From: Arsenophonus sp046530765
GTDB taxonomy: Bacteria > Pseudomonadota > Gammaproteobacteria > Enterobacterales > Enterobacteriaceae
Reading direction: 5' to 3'
NCBI GenBank assembly: GCA_046530765.1
Contig: JBHEQS010000007.1
Coordinates: forward strand, 1 to 64,000
Length of the DNA stretch: 64,000 nucleotides
In this document: positions 10,747-23,214 of the stretch, piece after piece
Layout: every line of letters begins with the position of its first letter
How positions within the stretch are numbered: position 1 is the stretch's first letter
Position numbers and translations under genes: made by a program
The notes under the pieces: generated by a model
What the model was told of the DNA's origin: nothing
Database searches by the model: none
The model's input: only the letters and a program-made list of their open reading frames with translations

Positions 10747-10870
10747 GTGACTCAGAAACAAATATATTACTATTAATATTTAAATCAAATAATTTTATTA
10801 TCAGCAATAATCTACACATCGGAATTATAATAGAATCGACTCTTCTTGACATATGCGTTCGTATTTAAAA
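10747..10870 (+). pseudogene. gcvR: Probable gcvR remnant (glycine-cleavage regulator)
   Basis: Located where enterics have gcvR: divergent from dapA and upstream of bcp. A GTG at 10747 preceded by GGAG reads VTQKQIYYY, reminiscent of the GcvR start (MT..QHYLVI). In another frame the following DNA reads FIISNNLHIGIIIESTLLDICV, which resembles the E. coli GcvR segment FIMLLSGSWNAITLIESTLP. The frames are broken and most of the gene is gone. Synteny supports the assignment more than the short similarity does. Confidence 0.4.
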
Positions 10871-11566
10871 TTATAATATATTATCATCTTTATAACATTT
10901 GTGAAATAGAAAGATAATAAGTAAATTTAATTTTAGCAACAAATATATTCTAAATTTATTGTTATTTATAAATTTTTTACTTATTTTTATTTATCTAAAT
11001 TTTATTTTTTATCATATAATCAATCTATATGGATATAAATGCATGCATTATTTTAATAAGTTCATTGGTTTTTAATTATTTAAATACCTTATGTTTTGCA
11101 TTTAATTATGTTGAACAACAATTATAAATAACTGTTGTGTTCGTTGAATGTTTTGATATTATTAATTAACCTTTGTTTAGATTGTCATCAATTAATAATT
11201 AAATATTAAAATAATTATATAGCTATGTACTTAGTTATTTAGATAGGAATTTTATTTATTAAGATATTGTTAAAATAGTAATTTTTTTAAATTTAAAGAT
11301 AATATTTCTAAATAACAATCTAAAAATTTATTATTAATATTAATTTCAGAACAGTTAAAGTAATTTATTTCTCTATTTATTTCTTCAACTTTAAATAGAT
11401 ATAAAAAACAATTTTAAATGCAATAAATTTATAAAGATTTATTAATTAAAATAAATAAATTATTAAAAATAGACTAAAACGAATAATACACAAAATTAAA
11501 TGATCATTGTATAATAGTATTATAATTTAAGTATAATATATTATAAAGCTAAATTGAGGAAATTTA

Positions 11567-12013
11567 ATGAGTTCTAATTGAAACCATGAGATAAGTCTAA
11601 TCAATTTAGTCTTTTTGATCAATATGGACAAGAAGTTTTAATTTACTTTTATTTAAAATCAATGACAACCAGGTTTATGTAATTAATGCAAGTTTATATA
11701 TTGGTGATGAAATAGATAAATTAGAACAAATATCTATTAAAGTTTTTCCTATAAATTCTGAGAACTAAGAAAATTGTTGCTCTTTTATAAAAAAATAAAT
11801 GTTAAATTTTAAATTATTATCATATCTTCATCACGAAGATATAGAAAAATTCTGTGATATGTAGAAACAAAGCTATTTATTGGAAAAACTTTTAATCGTA
11901 ATAATAGTATTATATTACTTATTAATAAAAAAGGTGAAATTAAACATGTATTTGATAAAATTAAAATAACTAATAATAAAATTATTATGAATTATATAAA
12001 TGTAAATGCATAG
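11567..12013 (+). pseudogene. bcp: bcp pseudogene (peroxiredoxin Bcp/PrxQ)
   Basis: An ATG with Shine-Dalgarno GAGGAAA opens a 447-nt stretch, near the 156-codon size of bcp, that is broken by stops and frameshifts. Recognisable pieces in order are: QFSLFDQYGQ then VLIYFYLKSMT (E. coli Bcp FSLPDQDGEQ...VLVYFYPKAMTPGC, with about ten codons deleted between), GDEIDKLEQISIKVFPINSEN (DNMDELKKAGVDVLGISTDKPE), FIGKTFNRN (FMGKTYDG), then SIILLINKKGEIKHVFDKIK and the C-terminus to TAG at 12011 (E. coli SFLIDADGKIEHVFDDFK). The peroxidatic cysteine region is destroyed. It is on the + strand downstream of gcvR as in E. coli. The ribosome binding site and length persist, so decay is fairly recent. Confidence 0.9.
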
Positions 12014-15000
12014 TAAATTTACTGTTAATTGTCTTTGCTAGTTTTTATTTTTCGGAAAATAATAATTTAAAAGTATTTTACTTATGATTCTATCTTTTGC
12101 ATAGATACAAAATAATGCTGTAATTAACATTACACATGCATGCCAAAATATGCTTAAAAAGTAATTTAGAGTAATATAATAAACTATAAATCTGAATATT
12201 TGTTACTTTATGGAAGAGTAGATAGTAATAAGTTTCTTAATAGCTTTTATATAATTAAATAAAATGTTGTTGAAGACCAAATGTTTGTATCAAATTCTAT
12301 AATTCAGAAATAGAAGTTAATGGTGTTTAAATTCCATACTAAACTATACTGTAAAATGCATGAAATAAGAAAATACAAACAATAATATATAAATAATTTT
12401 ACTACAGTATTTGCAATTAAAATTTCAACATAAATAACCACTTAAGATGTAATCTTAGATTATAATAAATTGTATTATCCTAGTGTTACATTTAAGTAAA
12501 AATATAGATTAAATAAATTAAAATTATATATATTGTCATGATAATTTATTAATAAATATAAAGAAAACACTAATTATAAATTCATATAAAATTGATAAAA
12601 TAATGCATAAATTATACTAGATTGCATCAATATTGCTAATATAGAGCAGAGTAAGATAACATCTATTCAATAAATTTATGTATTTATTAAAAAACTATAT
12701 ATGATTAAATTTGAATTAAATAATAAATACATCTTTAAGTAAATTATTTATTACAACAATTAAAATATAGTTATTTTTCAAATAAAATATTTATTAAAAA
12801 TAACATATATATACACTAAAAGTTTAATTTACTTAATTTTTTATTTATCATTGGAATAAAAGTAATTAAAACAATATTAAAATAACATAAAATCAATAAT
12901 TATAGATATAAATAATAGAATGATTTAAGAATCTAAAAAAATTTAATGATATTGTTTAGAAAAATATTTTAATTGTAAATTCACTGTTGAATTCTATTAA
13001 TCAATATTTAAATTTATAAAATTATAACAATATATAAATTATTAAGTATAGTTTAGTATTATATCAATATATAATTTAACATTATAATTAATATTGAGTT
13101 CTATTTTTATAGAATAATACAAAATTTATTAAATTATTCATTACTCATTATTTATATTGTCATTAATAACAATATTTGAAATGTTAGTTAGTAGTAACAG
13201 TTGGTGAATTAACTATTAATAAAATATATGAATATAATATATCAACGATGTTGATATTGAAACATTAATTAAATGTTAATGTAAATGAATTATTTGTGAT
13301 CAATTATTATATAAATATATTAATTATTTAGTATTTTTTAGTAAAAATATTAAATTAGCAAAAAAAAGATTGTTAAATTATTTAATTATAATTAATTATT
13401 ATATTAATTCTTATCCTTAATTTTGATAGTAAAGTAGTTTTTGTTCTTAACTATTTTGTTGTAACTAAAATAAAAGTAATATGATATTTTTAATAATTAA
13501 GTAAATCTCTTATTTAAAATAAATACGTTACTTATACTTGTAGTATATCATACGAAAAAATTACATTAATATATGTAATATCTGTTGTTAATCGATGTTA
13601 GTTATAGATAAACCATAGTAGATATTATTTGGTTACAAAAAAATTATATAATCTACAAAAAAAGAATTATAATCTCTATTAATATAGACATAAAGAAGTT
13701 AACTAACTTATAATACTAATATCACTTAATTTTAGATTAGGTTGAATTATAATTAAGAAGTTTATGATAAGTTTATATAATAATAACTATTTATGTATAT
13801 AACTAACCATAAACCTAATTAATATATTCACTGCAAATAATAATTTAGTTGATTCACTAAATTATTATTAATATAAAAAAAATAATTATCTATATTTTTT
13901 AAATTTTATGTTATAACATATATAGTTTTACATTTATTTTAATAAAAAAACTACTAATCAAATAAATTTTAATACATTATAATCAATGTTATTTCAAATA
14001 AATAGTATATACTAATTATATTATAATTACATATTGCTTTAAATAATAATAAAAATTTAAATAGTAAAAATTTAGTAATATTGTAAACTCATTTTTACTT
14101 AAAAAACTATTTAACTTATGATTTATTAATCTAATTATTTATATATATAACATGTTAAATCAATTATTAAAAACTATTACAATAGTACCTTACAAAGTTC
14201 AAATATTAACTGACTTTATTTTGTACAAACTCATTTATCTAATTCTTATATTGAAAAAATTAGTATAAATAGTCCAATAAGTTATTATGTAAATACAATT
14301 TCAATAATTCAGAGTATTTATATAGTTTTATTTTTCTTTCAGATTTTTTAACTAAAAAATAATATAACTGAATATTAATGTTTTACATTAAAAACATAGT
14401 TTATATTATATATGTAACACTACATTAAATATCTTACAGATAATACTGTCTGATTAACAAAAATTTATAGTTATTATTAAACTAGCTATAATATAAGAAT
14501 TTATTCTTAATTAAAGCTTCAAATTATTAACAAATAATTATAAAAACTATTACGCCATCATCTTTTTTTACTAAATAATAATTATTTATAATAATAATTT
14601 TGTTAAAAAAATAAAAACTACATATTTATTAAATGATATACGAGTTAAATATAGATTGTTTAATATTTTAAAATTTTATAAAAAAAATAAATAGTTTAAA
14701 ATTTATTTTCATAACTTGATTTCTATTAGTATTTAATTAATAAGGACTAATAAAATATTTTACGAAATATTTTATATTTTATCATATCTTTAATTATAAA
14801 ACAATAAGTTGCTATAATCGATATAAAATTTAATTAATAAGACTCATATCTATTTATCAAAAATTATGATTATCTTATCTTGTTTATATAAAAAGTAAAA
14901 AATTATTTTTATAACATTGACAATTGAAATACAAAATTTTTCATTTTAATTTAAGTTTAAAAACATTTAAACAAATTTAATTCTTAGTTTACTCTGAGAA

Positions 15001-15813
15001 TAAATAAATATAATGTAATATACAAAACATGGTAAGTAAGTATGTGAATTTTTGTTTAAATATTTAATATAAAACTATCAATTTATTTACATAATTTAAA
15101 ATTTCGTAATTTATCTTATAATTATAATATATATCTTATTTTAATAAATAAGTAGATAAAATCTATGCATTTAAAATAAATAAAATAAAGTTTTGACTGT
15201 GAATAAGTTAATGTTAAATCAATTAACCTTAGTAATTATAATAAGTTAGTAATAAATAAACATATTTTATTATTTTTTTTTACAATTTATTATTATTCAA
15301 GTTAAAATTAATTTTTTTTTGTTTTTTAGGCATTTTTAATATAAATAATATTATTAATATTATTTTTTATATAAATTTTACATACTATCTAAAAATAATA
15401 AAATATACACATTAATTTATAATAGTACAATTAATTTCTTTATCTTTTTTTTGTAAAAATATTGAAAAATAATAATATAAATATATTTTTATAATATTTA
15501 TTTATTATGCAAAAATAAATATATTTATTGTGCATTAATTATTAGCAATATATTCATGGTTTTAATTAAAAATAATATTTTATAGAAATTGGACTAATAA
15601 AAACAATTAAATTATCATATGCAGATTTAAAGTATTTATTTAATACAAATTAAGAAACAGATATTTTTTTAACGCATCAGGTTATAATTAGATAAATTTA
15701 AATAATATAGCAAATAACTTAATTTTAATTATGTTATTAAACAGAAAATAATAAGTGAATATTATAATTAATTTTTTTAATTTATTTTCAAAATTTTATT
15801 TTTATATTTTGTC

Positions 15814-15861
15814 ATATCAAATTAAATTTTGTAATAGTAATTACAAAATTTAATTTGATAT
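15814..15861. repeat. Perfect inverted repeat, 22-bp arms, 4-nt loop
   Basis: ATATCAAATTAAATTTTGTA plus AT, loop AGTA, exact reverse complement. It sits in the desert between bcp and purM, with no gene within 3 kb. Confidence 0.9.
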
Positions 15862-16523
15862 CCTGTTCTTCTCATATAAAGCAAAATATTCTAACTATTA
15901 TCTTTCTATGTAGCGATATAAAATTTCAAGTGATTTATTAACGACATATTTCTATTAATGTTTCTATCAAATGATTTTACAATCACTAATTTTATGTATA
16001 ATAAAGACTAATTATATTATTTATTTTTTTTGTTTTATCTATCAAATATAGTGAAAATTATATTTTTTTTATGAAAGAATAGCCATTTAGTTTGCAATAG
16101 AATTATAATGTAATTAATTTACTTACAAATATGAATTTAAAACTATTATTTTTGATAAACTTATATTTTTGATATAATTTTTCTTATTTTGCTTATTTGA
16201 TATAATTGAATATTATAGAAAAAATTACTACTATTACTATATTAAGTGTTTGTAAGATAGTTTTAAAAATAAATTAATAACCTTTTATCTTACTGTATAT
16301 TTTTGAAATGATTAATATTTTATTCTAAATTAACTTTCTACTGGATAATAAAGAAGGAAATTTATATGTAATTTTTTTATTTTAGTAGAAATCAGGCATA
16401 GTAATATCTAGATAAAAATACTTAGCATTTACTGGATGCTTAATTTTATTTTTTAAAGAAAAACTATATCTTGCCTCAAGAATTAATGAACGATTTATTT
16501 TTAAAGTATAATTAAAATGAACA

Positions 16524-16571
16524 ATTTACAATATTAAAAATTATAAATTTATAATTTTTAATATTGTAAAT
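16524..16571. repeat. Perfect 48-nt palindrome (24-bp arms, no loop)
   Basis: Begins ATTTACAATATTAAAAATTA and is exactly self-complementary over 48 nt. No gene lies within several kb. Confidence 0.9.
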
Positions 16572-17346
16572 ACAATTAAGTTTAGTTTTATATCATTTTA
16601 TAAAAAATATTAATTTATTATAAAAACAAATGATATATTAATTCTACAAAGTAACTATCCACTTCAATTCAATGATGTCGAATAAATTTCTTCCAAACTT
16701 AAATAATAATTAAAATAATTAATATATATATCAGATTTATTGTTTAATATAATATTAATAATAAAATAGTATTGATAATTTTATAACATAAGTGATTTAA
16801 ACAATACCAATGATATATAAAATTTTATAATTATATTTTTTTTACAAAATAGTTATTTTTCTTTTAAAATAAAAATTTGAGAATTAAGTAAAGAATTGAT
16901 TTAAATAAAATAATTACCATTAAAAATTAAAACTTATTAAAAAGTAAATATATATTATTAAAATATAATTAATACGTAACACACTAATAAAATGTTAAGC
17001 ATTAATATAAAGTTATCAATAGTTGAAAACTTATAAAGAATATTTTTCTTAAAATATCGCTATATGCTTGACAAGAGAATATAAATTAAATTAATGTATA
17101 TTCATAGTATTTAATGTGGTAACAACGTCAATATATTATAATATATTGATTGACGTACTGGGTTTCAAAACAATAAACGACTATTTAAAAAACAATATTT
17201 ATACAACAGAATTTTATGTATTTAAAAAAGGATAATGTAAAATAAGTGTTATGTATAGAACTTTTTACTAATACTATAAATTTACTTAAAAAATTATCTA
17301 ATTATGAGAGAATAAATGAATTACAAAATGAAAGAGAAGATAGATA

Positions 17347-17397
17347 ACTATATCATTTATTTTATTATTGCTACGATAATAAAATAAATGATATAGT
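17347..17397. repeat. Perfect inverted repeat, 22-bp arms, 7-nt loop
   Basis: Arm begins ACTATATCATTTATTTTAT, loop TGCTACG, exact reverse complement. It lies inside the desert with no intact gene nearby. Confidence 0.9.
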
Positions 17398-20040
17398 AGT
17401 TTACTTAATTTTTTTTAAAAAAATATTAAATTTGAAAAAAAATTATAATAAAATCAAAATGTAACTATGATCATATCATGAAAGTAATAAAATAAATTAT
17501 CGAAAATATATAAATATATAATTGAATAATACAATTAAGTAATTGATGATTATAGAAGAGATAAATGCTTAAATGCATATAATAGAAATAGATCTACGAA
17601 TCAGAATGTAATAATCTATTTATATTTCAATTAATATAGACTATTTAAAACGAGCTATATTTAAACCATAACTTGAATCTTAATTGTGAAGTAAAATTTA
17701 AATTATATAATTGCTGATTAAAACCAAGAGATAATTTTCATTATACAATACTAAATATGCATTGTAATAGTGCATAACTTTAATATTGAACTTGAAACTA
17801 GATGAGATGTGAATAGTCATATATTTTAATTAAAAAGTAAGTATTAGTTTATTTTGATAATATATATATCATAAAATGAATATTTTAATTATAAAAAATA
17901 TCAATCTAATAAATATAAAAATTACACAATAGTCCAATCGTTTTAATTATATTATTTCGTTCTTGAATTCTAGCAAAAAAAAATGTAAAAATAAAGTTAG
18001 AAATTTATTTATTTACTCATAGTGAATTTAGAACTTCTTGTAATAAAAACTAGTATCAAATTTAAAAAAATATTTGATTTGTTAAGATTTAATTCAAAAC
18101 ATTATGTAACCTCTAAGAAAGAAAAGATATATGTATATGTTATTAATAAAACTCTTAAAGTAGTTTATTAAAAAAATAGAATATCAAATAAAAATTACTT
18201 ATACAATAATCAATGACATTCTAACATAGTGAAAATAGTTTTATTCGATATAAAAATAATAGTATGCTATAATTGTTATAGCATTTACATATATGAAATA
18301 AAATATAGTTTAATTAATATTCCAATATGAAACTGTAGTGAATTTATTTATTTGTATACATATAAATACTGGTAGTAATAAATAACTATTTAAGTAAGAT
18401 GTTAAGTTAGAGAAGAATTAAGTATAAAAAATAAATTAAATAATATATTTTAGTCTAATCATAAATTTATAAAAAACTATATCTAAGATTTACTTTTTTT
18501 TAAAAAAAAGTATTTTCTAGTTAATTACAAATTTTATGATTATTGACATAATGTGGTACCAACATAAGTAATTTATCATTTGTAATTACACATTACACTA
18601 ATTATACAAAGATTATTATAATTTCTATATATAAAATTTTGTGCAATATCAAATAATTATATGTTTATTACATTCAGCTTAAAATATGAAATTATTTAAT
18701 CTTATAATGATATCTAATCTTTATTTTTTATTAATTAAGCCATCTAAATCACATAATTAATTCTTATTATAATATTTAATTTCATAGTACAGCGTAAAGT
18801 AATAAAAAAAATCATAAAATAAATAAGAATAGGTTAAATTGTATTTGTTGATATATGAATATAGAAAATTCAATTCCTAAATTTGCTTATTCCAAATTAC
18901 TTATTTTATGCATAGTTTAAAATATTATAATTATGTCAATACATTAATAATTACTTAGATAATTTTGAAACCAGCAATTTTATTAATTAACTAATATATT
19001 ATTAACAGCATAAATTTATTGATAATACATAACAAGCAAATTTGATTAATCAAATATAAAGTTTTACGCTACTATAGATTTTATAAAATTTTATAATAAA
19101 AATTATCATTTATTTAGTTATTTAGTATATTAAGCAATAATAAAATAGTACAAGTAAGAATAAATTATCTTATTGTAGCTTCTTACTATAATATTGATTA
19201 TAACTATTATTTAGTAATGTAGAGTAATATTATATGATGATAAAACAAATTAGTAGAAAAAATATTAAATTTAATATATAAAATATAAAAGTTAAAATAT
19301 TTTTATCTAAAAATAAAATTATAAATGCTATAAAATTAATTACTTAAATTTAAAATGTTAGTTAATAAAAATAATATTAATAAAAATATTAGTTTGTGTA
19401 AAAGATTTTATCATTTACTTCATCTTTTTACAAAAAACAACATAACAATATTAATTAAACAATCATTAATATTGTTATTTATAAAGTTTAATATCGTGAT
19501 GAACAGATTTTAGTTCTTAATATATTTAGATGAATAAACAAATATTAATACTTTATAAGATGCTATGATTTCTACTTATGTAAATTGATAATAGTATTAA
19601 TTGAGATACTTGTATTAATCTTTGTTTAACAACAAATTCGATAAAATTTTTAATATTTGGTCTAATATATTATAATATAAAATTATGTCTAATGCCTTTT
19701 AACAACAAATATTCATACAATTTATATTGATGTTAATAATACTTCAATATTAGATAAAGTATTGCAAATTTAATAACAAATTATTTGATGGCAATTTATT
19801 ATTAAATTTATTTAATATTACTATGAATTACATTCATATCGTATAAAAATCATATTTTTTTATAAATTTATATTAGACTCATAAGTCTAAATTTGATCGT
19901 TCCTTAATTTAATAAATAAAATAACAATATACCTTTATGTTAAAATAAATTCAATTTATAAATAAATAATTAATCTTTTCTTTAAATGATTCTCAAATAG
20001 TTTTCTTAATTAAAAATTAATTGTATATAAAAATAGTTAA

Positions 20041-20070
20041 ATTAAATTAAATTAAATTAAATTAAATTAA
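20041..20070. repeat. Tandem repeat (ATTAA)6
   Basis: Six exact copies of ATTAA with a partial copy before it, about 180 nt upstream of purM. It is the same pentamer (as AAATT) as found downstream of purN and upstream of dapA. Confidence 0.9.
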
Positions 20071-20253
20071 ATAAATTTCTATATCTACTTTCCACTAAAT
20101 ATTAGTATTTTGTATGTAATTATTTTTTTATAACTATTTTATTTGTTATTATTACAAAATTAACATAAAGTTCTAGGATAGTCTTTCTTAAACTGATATG
20201 CTTATTTATTGTTTTATTTTGTTTTGCTATTATATTTGCTTTAGGAGATTTTT

Positions 20254-21303
20254 GTGACACCTAAAATTTCTATTAGCTATAAAGATGCCGGTGTAAATAT
20301 TGATATAGGTAATAATTTAGTTAAACGCATTAAAGATATATGCAAAGAAACTAATCGTTTAGAAGTAATAGGAGAATTAGGTGGTTTTGGAGCACTATGT
20401 ACTTTACCAAAAAAATATCGTGAACCAATATTAATTTTAGGAACTGATGGTGTAGGAACAAAACTAAGATTAGCAATAGATTTGAAACGTTATGATACAA
20501 TTGGTATCGATTTAGTTGCTATGTGTGTTAATGATATTGTTGTTCAAGGTGGTGAGCCACTATTTTTTCTAGATTATTTTGCAACAGGCAAAATAGAGAT
20601 AGATACAGCTAGTAAAATAATTAAAAGTATTGCAGCAGGATGCAAACAGTCGGGTTGCGCCTTAGTTGGAGGCGAAACAGCAGAAATGCCAGGTATGTAC
20701 AATAATGGAGATTATGATATTGCAGGTTTTTGTATTGGTGTTGTAGAAAAAAGAAAAATTATTTATGATATGAAAGTTAAAGCTGGAGACGCAATGATTG
20801 CTTTGGGCTCTAGTGGACCACATTCCAATGGTTATTCATTAATTAGAAAAATTTTACAGATTAGCAAAATAAATCCAGATAGTATAAAGATAGAAAATAA
20901 ATCACTAACAGATCATTTATTAGCTCCAACTCGAATTTATGTTAAAAATATTTTAACGTTAATTGAAAAACATGATATTCATGCCATTGCTCATATAACA
21001 GGTGGTGGTCTTTTAGAAAATGTTACGCGTATTTTGCCAGAAAATACTCAAGCGCAAATTGATAGCTCTAGCTGGAAATGGCCAGGAATATTCAAATGGT
21101 TACAAAAAACAGGTAATATAACGACTTATGAAATGTATCGCACTTTTAATTGTGGCGTTGGTATGTTAATTGTTTTACCAATTCATGAAATACATAATGC
21201 ATTAAAATTATTAAATCAATTGGGCGAAAAATCATGGAAAATTGGTAAAATTATTGTAATCAGAAATAGCGAGCCAAAAGTAAAGATAAGTAAATGTAAA
21301 TGA
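20254..21303 (+). CDS. purM: Phosphoribosylformylglycinamidine cyclo-ligase (AIR synthetase)
   Basis: Closes the imidazole ring in de novo purine synthesis (FGAM + ATP to AIR). At 349 residues it is close to the enteric length (about 345) and conserved throughout: SYKDAGV near the start, the nucleotide-binding GTDGVGTK (63-70), GIDLVAMCVND, VGGETAEMPGMY, GSSGPHSNGYSL, HITGGGLLEN and MYRTFNCGVGM. The start is GTG at 20254, with AGGAG six bases upstream; the E. coli gene also uses GTG. Its stop overlaps the purN start by 4 nt (ATGA), so the two are co-translated. I saw no PurR operator upstream. No signs of damage. Confidence 0.98.
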   Translation: MTPKISISYKDAGVNIDIGNNLVKRIKDICKETNRLEVIGELGGFGALCTLPKKYREPILILGTDGVGTKLRLAIDLKRYDTIGIDLVAMCVNDIVVQGGEPLFFLDYFATGKIEIDTASKIIKSIAAGCKQSGCALVGGETAEMPGMYNNGDYDIAGFCIGVVEKRKIIYDMKVKAGDAMIALGSSGPHSNGYSLIRKILQISKINPDSIKIENKSLTDHLLAPTRIYVKNILTLIEKHDIHAIAHITGGGLLENVTRILPENTQAQIDSSSWKWPGIFKWLQKTGNITTYEMYRTFNCGVGMLIVLPIHEIHNALKLLNQLGEKSWKIGKIIVIRNSEPKVKISKCK

Positions 21304-21953
21304 AAAAACTAGTAGTATTAATTTCTGGTAACGGTAGTAATTTGCAGGCAATCATTGACAGCTGTAAAAAACAAAATATTGCTGCAACAATTAGTGCGGT
21401 TTTTAGTGATAATCCTACCGCTCGTGGTTTAGAATTTGCAAATCGTGCCGATATACCAGCTTTTGTAATACGAAAAACGAATTATTCAGATAATTTTAAT
21501 TATAATATATCATTAATAGAAAAAATAATAGAATATCAGCCAGATTTGATAGTGCTAGCTGGATATATGAGAATTCTTTCATCATTTTTTGTCAGATATT
21601 ATTTAGGAAGAATAATTAATATTCATCCATCGCTATTACCTAAGTATCCAGGATTGGATACTTATCGTAAAGCTTTAGAAAATGGTGATAAGGAGCACGG
21701 AACTTCGATTCACTTTGTTACAGAAAAGGTAGATGCAGGTCCAATTATTTTACAAGTAAAAGTACCTATTTTTCCAGAAGATAATCAGCAGGATATTATT
21801 GATCGCGTTAAAATACAAGAACACCGCATTTTTCCATTAGTAATTAATTGGTTTATTAAAGGTAGATTAACAATGATTAATAATTTAGCTTTCTTTGATG
21901 GATATAAGTTGCCTACATGTGGGTATTCTGGTAAATATTTAGACATCTTGTAA
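21300..21953 (+). CDS. purN: Phosphoribosylglycinamide formyltransferase 1 (10-formyl-THF dependent)
   Basis: Transfers a formyl group from 10-formyltetrahydrofolate to GAR, linking the purine pathway to folate supply. The protein is 217 residues (E. coli 212). The phosphate-binding loop ISGNGSNLQ lies at 8-16. The catalytic triad is N107 and H109 in NIHPSLLPKYPG and D145 in VDAGPII. The HGTS motif that follows the ENGDKE segment is present. The last residues diverge from E. coli, as is usual. The ATG overlaps the purM stop codon by 4 nt. I saw no obvious terminator after it. Confidence 0.98.
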   Translation: MKKLVVLISGNGSNLQAIIDSCKKQNIAATISAVFSDNPTARGLEFANRADIPAFVIRKTNYSDNFNYNISLIEKIIEYQPDLIVLAGYMRILSSFFVRYYLGRIINIHPSLLPKYPGLDTYRKALENGDKEHGTSIHFVTEKVDAGPIILQVKVPIFPEDNQQDIIDRVKIQEHRIFPLVINWFIKGRLTMINNLAFFDGYKLPTCGYSGKYLDIL

Positions 21954-23160
21954 TCATGTAATTAAATGTAGTTATAATTATATATACTTGTACATCATAC
22001 ATTCATATTAATTTAAATTGATTAATTTCATAGTAATAATATAATAGAATTTAACTAATTACTAATATAAAGCTGAGTTAATCTTTATAATAAAATATGA
22101 TTATTTTATATTTATTATTCATGTTAATAACTACATTAATTAATAATTAAATTAAATTAAATTAAATTAAATAGAATATAAAACATTTGTAATAAATATT
22201 CTTCTAACTTCTATTAACAACATAATAATTTAATCTTTATATTTCAAAAACTAGTAAATTATATTACGTTATTTTATAGCAAAAATAATCTTTTTTTTAT
22301 GTATCAATTATATAAAATACATATAAAACAAGATATCAATATTTTATGCAAAATATTTACTTTCGTTATTTTTATTGTTTAAATTATAATAAATTAAATG
22401 TTAATTTATTATACTTATTTTATTTATATCTATAATTAATATTATATTATTTTAATATGATTTAAATAAAATCAATCTTATTATGAAATAGAAAATAATT
22501 TAATAATTAGTAATTACAGTTGTTAGATAAGCTAATCGTAATAATAAAATAAAATAAAATAAAACAATAGTTCACAATCAATTTTTTTATAATGTAGATT
22601 TATGATTATCAGTTTTATTAATTATAAACTATTGTCAATTATTAACATGATTATATTTTATTCTATATATTTAGCTAGATATAAAATATATATCTATTTT
22701 CTATTTAATATTAATTACATCACTGTAATCACTTTACTTTACACTGAATATAAAAATAAAAGATTAATAAGATAATTAAAACTATAAAAATAATTAAGAT
22801 GCATAAATAATAATTAATGTATAAATACTTATTTTATCATTACTAAATAAGTAAATTTTATTTCTAGTTTCACATTGAAGCAAAAAAATGATAATTATTA
22901 ATATAAACAGATAAATTCAATTGCAATATAAATTTTTATTGTAAAATAATTCTAAAAATATAAAAAATAACACATAAAATTGTCAATTTTTTTTACAAAT
23001 ATGTTAAAAATATATAAACTACAAATATCTCATATTGTTTATGTAAAAATATAAATTAAAGTTGCATAAGTTACTGAATTAGATTAAAAAATAAATATTT
23101 GCTAAAAAATAAATGAAATATTAAAAGATTGTGATTCATTAATTTACTTAATAATATAGA
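21954..23160. other. Non-coding stretch between purN and folE
   Basis: About 1.2 kb with no supported gene. In E. coli the ppk-ppx genes follow purN, but I could not recognise remnants. It contains (ATTAA)5 at 22146-22170 and a short AAAAT run near 22546-22566. Confidence 0.6.
22146..22170. repeat. Tandem repeat (ATTAA)5
   Basis: Five exact copies, about 190 nt downstream of purN; the same unit and strand as the six-copy tract upstream of purM. Confidence 0.9.
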
Positions 23161-23214
23161 TTACATCAGTGAATTATAATTAATAAGAATATTAATTATA
23201 ATTCACTGATGTAA
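23161..23214. repeat. Perfect inverted repeat (25-bp arms, 4-nt loop) spanning the folE stop codon
   Basis: Arm TTACATCAGTGAATTATAAT plus TAATA, loop AGAA, exact reverse complement. One arm contains the final codons of folE and its TAA (23196-23198); the other arm lies beyond the gene. No T-run follows on the folE strand. It may protect or define the folE mRNA 3' end, or it may be a template-switch product. Confidence 0.92.

Larger units (their letters stand above)
10296..20253. other. 10-kb gene desert with scattered pseudogene remnants
   Basis: In E. coli the interval between dapA and purM carries gcvR, bcp, bepA, hda, uraA and upp. Here only remnants of gcvR (about 10747) and bcp (11567-12013) are recognisable, and no remnant of the others was confirmed. 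From about 12.1 to 20.2 kb no gene is supported on either strand. This stretch contains three long perfect inverted repeats (15814, 16524, 17347) and a pentanucleotide tandem repeat at each end. Confidence 0.7.

Noticed and set aside
16640..16690. YPLQFNDVE reading that recalls the Hda N-terminus
   Set aside because: Only nine residues match loosely, and it is on the opposite strand to that expected from the enteric hda-uraA-upp order.
17110..17165. ACGTCAATATATTATAATATATTG...GACGT near-palindrome
   Set aside because: The two halves are offset by four bases, so it is not a perfect inverted repeat like the others; no gene or known site is attached.
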